From assembly GCA_005408345.1 (NCBI GenBank), contig SEMN01001199.1, positions 23,348 through 87,347 of the forward strand: 64,000 bases of DNA. The letters are read 5' to 3'. This DNA is from Macquaria australasica. Its lineage: Eukaryota; Chordata; Actinopteri; Centrarchiformes; Percichthyidae. Under the pieces are notes generated by a model that ran no database searches, was not told where the DNA came from, and saw only the letters and a list, made by a program, of their open reading frames with translations. Both the position numbers and the translations under genes were made by a program. Within the stretch, counting starts at the first letter, position 1. Each line of letters starts with the position of its first letter. This document shows, one piece after another, positions 56,151-64,000 of the stretch.

Positions 56151-57349
56151 AAATAAACTTAGTAAAATCAGCAGAAAGCGAAGACAAACGTCTCAGTGTC
56201 ATTTCTTTTGGTCCACATGGTTGTTCTTGTTATTACGACCTGAATCTGACTGTATTTCCAGTTCAATGTGCACAAAGAGGGGCTTCTTATTAATATGTTC
56301 TCTACAAGTTTCATTAAGTTTAATATTAAAGTCTTGAGGATCCTTTTGAGTCCTGTTAGAATTAAATATAAAACTACCTTCACATGTGAAATTAAACTGG
56401 CTTTTGACCACTAAAGGGAAGAAAAACTCTAAAAGGTAACTGACAGAAACTCAACTCTGATATACGATCAGCTACTTAATGCAGCCAGCAAACACACAGC
56501 AGCGTTACCGTCCCATTACCATCTGGTTTTGAAACATTTTCAATACCTTTTTCAGGGTTTAGCTGGTTACTAAATCATCTCAGTACAAACCAGGAGCTGT
56601 ATTCACAAAACATCTTGCTAACTGGCCGAGTCAGGAGAACTGAACCTAAACTGACTAACACACTTGAAAGTCCAGACTTTAGGACTCAATTGATGAAGTA
56701 TTTTAACTCTGACAGCAGCTCGTCAGTCTGAGACGTTCAGAGGATCCTGAGTCAGCTGCTGCAGGTCATGTGACTGTAAAAATACAGATTTTGATGGTGG
56801 TCATTTAATAAAGATCCAATCAGATGAAGGTTTGTAGAAGTCTCTGCTGCTGTGACGATCTCTCAGCTGTCTGACAGAATATTCATGAGACCAAAATGAT
56901 CAGTTTGATCAGTTTTTGTCCTTTTGATCCATTTTATCTAGTTTAGTCTAGCTTTCAATTAACTGTATTTATTTAATAATTTTTTCTGTTTTTATTATAA
57001 CTTTTAAATCTATTTGATTATATTTTCATCACTTATTTTCTCGCGTGCATTGGTCTCAAATTTCTGTTTTTATGGTCTACACTTGTTCTGTCTTATCTGT
57101 GAAGCACTTTGAACTGCACTTACCTGTATGAAAGGTGCTATACAAATAAAGTTTGATTGATTGAACAGTAACTGAATGAATTAAATAACTAACACTGGAT
57201 TTCATGAAGAATAACTGTTAAAGTCTGAAGATTTGTTGGGTCAACATTATAATCTGGATAACTGTGAGCCTCAGGTACAGCGACCTCTAGTGGCAGTTTT
57301 TCTACAGGACACATCAGCAAACGGGACTCTTCCATCAGTCAAACACGCT
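56151..57349. other. Convergent spacer between gpr19 and crebl2
   Basis: AT-rich with no genes. Its only recognised content is a LINE-like 3' tail at about 57040-57170. Confidence 0.6.
57040..57170 (+). mobile_element. L2/CR1-type LINE 3' tail
   Basis: GTGAAGCACTTTGAACTGCA, CCTGTATGAAAGGTGCTATA and CAAATAAAGTTTGATTGATT followed by a short (TTGA) tail is the familiar 3' end of fish L2-like LINEs. The element is 5'-truncated, as usual. Confidence 0.7.
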
Positions 57350-58626
57350 TTTATTTTCTTTGAGAAACAAAGGAGTTCAGACACAGATAATGTTGCCAAG
57401 TATCGTCTAACAAAGTGCTTCTGCTAAATTTAAGAAAGTGCACACATTTTCACGAGGAGTTTCATCACCTCACTGACAAAGAAAGAGTTTGAAACGCGTC
57501 GAGACATCTGTAAGGATTTTTCCGCTGCCACTACTGGATCCCAGAGAGCAGAAAGAAACAACAGATGTAAAAACTAAATGATGAGAAGCTGTGGAAGTGA
57601 ACCTGTTCATGGTTTCCGTTTAATTTATCATCACATCATTTCACTCTCAAAAAGCAGAAGCTTTCACCTCAGAGAAGGAGAGGGAAGTCCAACTTGTTCT
57701 GCTGAAACAAACACTCGCCCCCACGCTTCCTCTGAGCTCGTATATAAAACACAAATACAAAAATATATCCCACATATATCCAAAAGACTTAACATCACTG
57801 TACATTTTGATTCCACGTCCTCCGACCTCTCCGCTTTATTTTAATGCTACAGCAGGAAGGCCATCTTTGATTTGGACATTTAGAAACTGTACTGTAGAAC
57901 CACCATGTGATTTATACTGACGTGTATAAATACATCATGAAGGGCAGCGACCGACAGAAACTGAACCCATGAACATGTATAACCACATACCAGCTTAAGA
58001 CATTATTTATTCACAAAATGTTTTCTCTCTTCGTCAGAGTCCTTATACTCCGTCTCTTGAGAAATGTGAATGAAGAAGGTCGTGTTAATATTCTGGCTTG
58101 TTTTGGTAATATTTTCTCCAATAGTGTTAATCACTGATAAACAGCTGATTCTTTACTGTTTCAACCTCAAAACTCAGTTTATTCAAACGTCTTCCATTTC
58201 TTACTACTTATGAACTCATTTCTGTGGTTCATCCTTTAAAGTTCAGATTGTTCTCAAACAATTCCTGTTCTTTAAAAGGAACAAAAGTGAACCTGGAGTT
58301 CTTCTCTTGATGCTCTCAGGCTGGTTTGTAAAAACTCTAAAAGGATGATGGTAATGTTTTACAAATCACATGACTGATGAATGGACTGTGTACAAAGACA
58401 CCAGAAACAGTGTCAGACTGATGGACAGAAAGTTGGTGTTTGTTGAAACAAGCAACATGTTTGAATTCTGAAGCTCAACCTGGTGAACTGCAGCTTCATG
58501 CGTCTGTGTTATTTAGATTAGACATTAGAAGAACTAGGGAACGTAGAAGCCTGTAACTACATGCAGGTTAGGTTGTGTTGTCCGGAGATGATCGTCTCTG
58601 TCCTCCGTCACGGTCGGAGCGATGGA
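57350..58626 (-). other. crebl2: crebl2 3' UTR (probable)
   Basis: No coding signal follows the stop. On the minus strand an AATAAA lies at 57355-57350, followed by GC-poor sequence, about 1.27 kb after the stop. It is the best candidate end on this strand. Confidence 0.45.
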
Positions 58627-60618
58627 CTAACCCTGACCGTTGCTGCTGATGTTGTTCTTGCTGTTCTTGGACGACTTGGTGCTGCTGCCACCTTGAGGCA
58701 TTTTCTGCTCGTCTCCGGTCAGCAGAGCTTTAATCTCTGAGGGGATCTTCCCCTGATCCATGGCCGAACACCACTGCTTGTACTGGAGGAGAAGAACAAC
58801 ACGACACAGATGAGACGACCTGTGACGGACAGAAACAATACAACTAGTACCTGCTCGTAAACAGGTACGCCTGATACCTAATGAGTCACCTGTTAGACCA
58901 GTGGGGGGGGCTGACTAAGTGGAAATAAAGTTTACCAACAGTCAGTATGCAGACTGAAAACCAGCACATTATTCTCCCACAATGCAATGCTCATCTCTTG
59001 TTAACTTACAGCAAAAACAGAATACTATGACAAGCAGTATATAGTACATATAATTAGTATGTAGTATGGAATTGGGACACGGGAGACCTGTCAAACACAG
59101 TTGTCACTAATTAACCCATTATTAATTGCTGGAATGGAGCATGAGTGTAATCAGTTCCACCTGTGCTTTTGCTGCTTGACGGCTCAGAGAAAAAAAATTT
59201 AAAAGATTGTCAGAAACGAGCATTTCATGTTGCTTCAGTACAAATCAGTGTGGCTCCTTTTGTTGCCAGTTTATTGTTACTGATTGATAAAAACCCAATC
59301 AATTTATTTATGCATCACTGAGGTTTGTGCAGCTGCTAAAGGGAGAACATTTGGGAAGCACTGACGGACCTCTGCCTGCGTCAGACAGATTAGCAGGTGA
59401 ACTTTAGTCTCAATGATCATCATGAAGCTGGCTCACTTTACCCTGAAGCTAAGCTAACATCACAACATGTAAATAGCTGCTCTACTGACCAATCAGATCA
59501 CTGAAAAATGTAACTGACATGGACAGAAGTTTAAAATCAAGTGACAAGTAGAACCATTTAACCACCCGTGAGAACTGAATCAACGTATGAACCGTTAACG
59601 TGTCTGTCTGCGTGAGAGGATCTGTGCACCAACCACCAACCAGCATTCAGTGTCTCCACTGTTTCTTACCTGCTGACACGCTGGAGGTTTGAATTCTGTG
59701 TCGCCTACAGCTCTTTAACTCCACGTATCAGGAAAATGACGGAGTAAACCTGCTTCAAACAAACAGGCTCCTGATCTCTCACTCCGGCGTACGACGTGTG
59801 AACCGACGCTGGCGTGACGTTGTCAAAGTAACACGAAGTAAAAGTGACAGCGGGACGCCGCGTTGAACCTGAACCAGCTTGTTTTTCTGTGCATGTTTGA
59901 GTTTGTTCAGAGGAAACAAATGTTTGGAAGCGCTGTGTATTTTATTTTCATTACACCTACATATTGCAGATTCATGTTGATCTACAGTGAGTTATTAGAC
60001 CTGTTGAGTCTATTTTCTGCTACTTTATATTTGTTTTATAATCTCATAAAATGTCACTGTTGTGTTTTTAAAGCATTTTTGTTGCTGTGTTTTATCGTTG
60101 GTCATTTTTGTCTTTTCTTCGTGTGAAATGTGTTTGTGTTTGAAATGAGTTTAGAGTCTAATTTCAAGCTTAATAATTTGATTTGACACTACAGAGAAAA
60201 TAGAGCCAAAGATCCAAAATGTTTGTACGCTCAGATTTGATCTTAACTTCTGCATATGAACATAATAAAGAGATTTTGTCAGATTCATCCATGTTTTCTT
60301 CTTTCCAAAATGTTCATAGGCAAGAATCCAATTTAAGATTCACAAAGGTTTGTAATCAGACACGTTTGCTTTTGAATTTAATAATCTGTATATGACCACA
60401 TGATGAAAGTGCTTCTTTACCATCTCCAGCTCCTCCCGCAGGGCACAGATGGCTCTCTCCTTACTGGAAACCAGTTCCTCCAGGTACTGGTATCTCAGCT
60501 TCTTCCTCGCTCTGCACTCTCTCGCGCTCTGACGGCTTCGCTCCAGTTTGGCCTTCAGGTCGATCTTTGCAGGTTTGCGGCCGCGTTTGCCGGGTTTCTT
60601 CACTTTACCAGCCACCAT
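58627..60618 (-). CDS. crebl2: CREBL2, cAMP-responsive element-binding protein-like 2 (exons 2 and 3; first few codons not found)
   Basis: Small nuclear bZIP protein; the mammalian protein partners CREB1 and promotes adipogenic and metabolic gene expression. On the minus strand, exon 60618-60421 (198 bp) encodes the pre-basic and bZIP region: KKPGKRGRKPAKIDLKAKL, SRQSARECRARKKLRYQYL, then EELVSSKERAICALREELEM. Exon 58782-58627 (156 bp) encodes YKQWCSAMDQGKIPSEIKAL, a serine/asparagine-rich tail and stop TAG. Together 117 codons. Exon 2 opens with ATG GTG GCT, but known CREBL2 starts MDDSKVVGGK, so this ATG is probably internal and a short first coding exon is missing. It was not found in 60619-61098 and would lie within or beyond the minisatellite. 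Both introns have GT/AG ends. Confidence 0.93.
59671..59860 (-). promoter_or_regulatory. Candidate internal crebl2 promoter / alternative first exon
   Basis: A CpG-enriched patch within the crebl2 intron contains a CRE half-site (TGACGT near 59816) and, on the minus strand, ends in a near-consensus donor GTCAGCAG|GTAAGA (exon end 59670). The rest of this intron is AT-rich and unremarkable. Transcription here is not shown by sequence. Confidence 0.3.
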
Positions 60619-61098
60619 CTGACCACAAACACAACACAGTGTTGAATTAAAGAATCCATCATGATTGTTTTAATGTAATGTTTAGTGGGTTGAGTTTTTC
60701 CAACATTAATCCATCTCGTCCTTGTTCAGTCCACCTGTTCTACCATCCTAATATCACAGATTACCTCAAGAAAATACCACAAACAGAAATATAACAGCTA
60801 ATCAGGAACACACACCCGAAGACTAAAACTGTAAAGATCAAGTTGTATCATCACTTTCATAACCGCAACCATAATTCATTCCATTTATAAAAGGTGCAAA
60901 GTAGGAAGGCAGTCCATCAGTCCTGAGATCTGTATGTTGTAGTTGTATTTTGTAGTCTGTGGTGTTGTTGAACTGTGTTTCTGTTATTTAGCCTCCCAAA
61001 ATAATAGAAACACCTGTCAGTTTAATGCATCACAAACTACATCCAACAGAAACTGGGCCCACATGAAGGAGGATTTACTACAGGACTGCGTTTAGTTT
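60619..61098. other. Region upstream of crebl2 exon 2
   Basis: Probably crebl2 intron 1. It contains a fragment of the AATAGAAACACCT repeat near 60990-61020 and no exon that I can recognise. Confidence 0.6.
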
Positions 61099-64000
61099 CA
61101 GCCGGTAAACTGGTGTTTGAACAGGTAAACTGGTGTTTCAGCCGGTAAACTGGTGTTTAAACCGGTAAACTGGCGTTTAAACCGGTAAACTGGCGTTTAA
61201 ACCGGTAAACTGGCGTTTCAGCCGGTAAACTGGCGTTTAAACCGGTAAACTGGCGTTTCAGCCGGTAAACTGGCGTTTCAGCCGGTAAACTGGCGTTTCA
61301 GCCGGTAAACTGGCGTTTCAACCGGTAAACTGGCGTTTAAACAGGTAAACTGGCGTGTAAACTGGTAAACTGGCGTTTAAACTGGTAAACTGGCGTTTAA
61401 ACAGGTAAACTGGCGTGTAAACAGGTAAACTGGCGTTTGAACAGGTAAACTGGCGTGTAAACTGGCGTGTAAACTGGCGTTTGAACAGGTAAACTGGCGT
61501 GTAAACTGGCGTGTAAACTGGCGTTTGAACAGGTAAACTGGCGTGTAAACTGGCGTGTAAACTGGCGTTTGAACAGGTAAACTGGCGTTTGAACAGGTAA
61601 AACTGGCGTGTAAACTGGCGTTTGAACAGGTAAACTGGCGTTTGAACAGAACTGGCGTTTGAACAGGTAAACTGGCGTGTAAACTGGCGTGTAAACTGGC
61701 GTTTGAACAGGTAAACTGGCGTGTAAACTGGCGTGTAAACTGGCGTTTGAACAGGTAAACTGGCGTTTGAACAGGTAAAACTGGCGTGTAAACTGGCGTT
61801 TGAACAGGTAAACTGGCGTTTGAACAGGTAAACTGGCGTTTCAACCGGTAAACTGGCGTTTCAACAGGTAAACTGGCGTTTCAACCCGGTAAACTGGCGT
61901 TCAACAAAGGTAAACTGGCGTTTAAACAGGTAAACTGGCGTGTAAACTGGTAAACTGAAAGCGTTTAGTTTCTGGGAGTAAACTGGCCGTTTCAACAGAT
62001 GTAAACTGGCCGTTTCAACAGGTAAACTGGCGTTTCAACGGTAAACTGGCGTTTAAAATATAGGTAAACTGGCGTTTCAACAGGTAAAACTGGCGTTTCA
62101 ACAGGTAAAACTGGCGTTTCAACAGGTAAAACTGGCGTTTCAACAGGTAAACTGGCGTTTCAACAGGTAAAACTGGCGTTTCAACAGGTAAAACTGGCGT
62201 TTCAACAGGTAAAACTGGCGTTTCAACAGGTAAACTGGCGTTTCAACAGGTAAAACTGGCGTTTCAACAGGTAAAACTGGCGTGTAAACAGGTAAACTGG
62301 CGTTTCAACAGGTAAACTGGCGTTTCAACAGGTAAAACTGGCGTTTCAACAGGTAAACTGGCGTGTAAACAGGTAAACTGGCGTTTCAACAGGTAAAACT
62401 GGCGTTTCAACAGGTAAAACTGGCGTTTCAACAGGTAAACTGGCGTTTCAACAGGTAAACTGGCGTTTCAACAGGTAAACTGGCGTTTCAACAGGTAAAA
62501 CTGGCGTTTCAACAGGTAAACTGGCGTTTCAACAGGTAAAACTGGCGTTTCAACAGGTAAAACTGGCGTGTAAACAGGTAAACTGGCGTTTCAACAGGTA
62601 AACTGGCGTTTCAACAGGTAAACTGGCGTTTCAACAGGTAAAACTGGCGTGTAAACAGGTAAACTGGCGTGTAAACAGGTAAACTGGCGTTTCAACAGGT
62701 AAAACTGGCGTTTCAACAGGTAAAACTGGCGTTTCAACAGGTAAACTGGCGTTTCAACAGGTAAAACTGGCGTTTCAACAGGTAAACTGGCGTTTCAACA
62801 GGTAAAACTGGCGTTTCAACAGGTAAAACTGGCGTTTCAACAGGTAAACTGGCGTTTCAACAGGTAAAACTGGCGTTTCAACAGGTAAAACTGGCGTGTA
62901 AACAGGTAAACTGGCGTTTGAACAGGTAAAACTGGCGTTTGAACAGGTAAACTGGCGTTTCAGCCGGTAAACTGGCGTTTCAACCGGTAAACTGGCGTTT
63001 AAACAGGTAAACTGGCGTGTAAACTGGTAAACTGGCGTTTAAACAGGTAAACTGGCGTGTAAACAGGTAAACTGGCGTTTGAACAGGTAAACTGGCGTGT
63101 AAACTGGCGTGTAAACTGGCGTTTGAACAGGTAAACTGGCGTGTAAACTGGCGTGTAAACTGGCGTTTGAACAGGTAAACTGGCGTTTGAACAGGTAAAC
63201 TGGCGTTTGAACAGGTAAACTGAACAGGTAAACTGGCGTTTGAACAGGTAAACTGGCGTTTGAACAGGTAAACTGGCGTGTAAACTGGCGTGTAAACTGG
63301 CGTTTGAACAGGTAAACTGGCGTGTAAACTGGCGTGTAAACTGGCGTTTGAACAGGTAAACTGGCGTTTGAACAGGTAAAACTGGCGTTTGAACAGGTAA
63401 AACTGGCGTGTAAACTGGCGTTTGAACAGGTAAACTGGCGTTTGAACAGGTAAACTGGCGTTTCAACAGGTAAACTGGCGTTTCAACCGGTAAACTGGCG
63501 TTTCAACAGGTAAACTGGCGTTTCAACCGGTAAACTGGCGTTTCAACAGGTAAACTGGCGTTTAAACAGGTAAACTGGCGTGTAAACTGGTAAACTGGCG
63601 TTTGAACAGGTAAACTGGCGTTTCAACAGGTAAACTGGCGTTTCAACCGGTAAACTGGCGTTTCAACCGGTAAACTGGCGTTTCAACAGGTAAACTGGCG
63701 TGTAAACAGGTAAACTGGCGTGTAAACAGGTAAACTGGCGTTTCAACAGGTAAAACTGGCGTTTCAACAGGTAAACTGGCGTTTCAACAGGTAAAACTGG
63801 CGTTTCAACAGGTAAAACTGGCGTTTCAACAGGTAAACTGGCGTTTCAACAGGTAAAACTGGCGTTTCAACAGGTAAACTGGCGTTTCAACAGGTAAAAC
63901 TGGCGTTTCAACAGGTAAAACTGGCGTGTAAACAGGTAAACTGGCGTGTAAACAGGTAAACTGGCGTTTCAACAGGTAAACTGGCGTTTCAACAGGTAAA
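61099..64000. repeat. Large minisatellite, 20-21 bp unit GGTAAACTGGCGTTTCAACA
   Basis: About 2.9 kb of tandem units to the window's right edge, roughly 140 copies. The main unit is GGTAAACTGGCGTTTCAACA. Variants carry TTGAACA, TTAAACA, GTAAACA or CAGCC before the next GG, and many have an extra A (GGTAAAACTGG). Short 12-bp forms (GTGTAAACTGGC) are interspersed between about 61440-61800 and 63080-63420. The first copies have GGTGTTT instead of GGCGTTT. Two parts of the array are near copies of one another 1,622 bp apart. Long open frames read from the minus strand are by-products of the repeat. Confidence 0.97.

Noticed and set aside
59863..60126. 87-codon hydrophobic plus-strand frame
   Set aside because: AT-rich DNA gives many Phe/Leu/Ile codons by chance. 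There is no signal-peptide logic, promoter or homology, and it lies antisense within the crebl2 intron.
61377..61844. 155-codon minus-strand frame rich in RQFTCSNASLPVQTPVY repeats
   Set aside because: A translation of the minisatellite. The frame stays open only because most units avoid stops, the extra-A units break it, and it has no splice or promoter context.
62999..63466. Second, nearly identical 155-codon minus-strand frame
   Set aside because: Same cause as the first; it is the 1,622-bp repeat copy.
61099..64000. CRISPR-like appearance of short repeats
   Set aside because: Units are contiguous with no unique spacers, and the genome is vertebrate. It is a minisatellite.

Overview
This window is nuclear DNA from a ray-finned fish, most likely a percomorph teleost. 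The genes are split into many short exons with GT/AG borders. Introns and spacers are AT-rich and carry interspersed repeats of the kinds seen across spiny-rayed fishes, plus many micro- and minisatellites. No prokaryotic or viral gene is visible. Species cannot be named from the sequence alone.

Layout: (1) 221-27802, + strand: exons 2-23 of lrp6, the Wnt co-receptor. Only the signal-peptide exon is missing, off the left edge. A long 3' UTR follows, probably to about 30.8 kb. (2) 33.0-46.2 kb, + strand: tbk1, the innate-immune and autophagy kinase. A CpG-rich promoter with a probable non-coding exon 1 is followed by all 20 coding exons, predicting 724 aa. (3) 48.8-56.1 kb, + strand: gpr19, an orphan class A GPCR with its whole 425-aa frame in one exon and a probable distant 5' UTR exon. 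(4) 57.35-60.62 kb, - strand: crebl2, a small bZIP protein. Its last two coding exons are present; the exon for the first few residues is not found. (5) 61.1 kb to the right edge: a large minisatellite of 20-21 bp units, itself duplicated with a 1,622-bp period.

The genes act in separate processes: Wnt reception at the plasma membrane, interferon/autophagy signalling in the cytosol, an orphan GPCR, and a nuclear bZIP factor. They look like neighbours by descent rather than a functional cluster. From general knowledge, LRP6, CREBL2 and GPR19 are neighbours on human 12p13, with CREBL2 and GPR19 convergent as here; TBK1 is on human 12q14, so its place between lrp6 and gpr19 reflects a rearrangement.

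No wholly new biochemical system is evident. The most interesting points are the minisatellite with higher-order structure beside crebl2; tbk1 splice acceptors built from microsatellites and a tbk1 donor abutting a repeat; an 8-bp insertion that seems to have replaced the tbk1 C-terminal tail; a possible split uORF ending 2 nt before the gpr19 start; a 42-bp direct repeat flanking lrp6 exon 11; a Harbinger-like element in an lrp6 intron; and several candidate regulatory islands.
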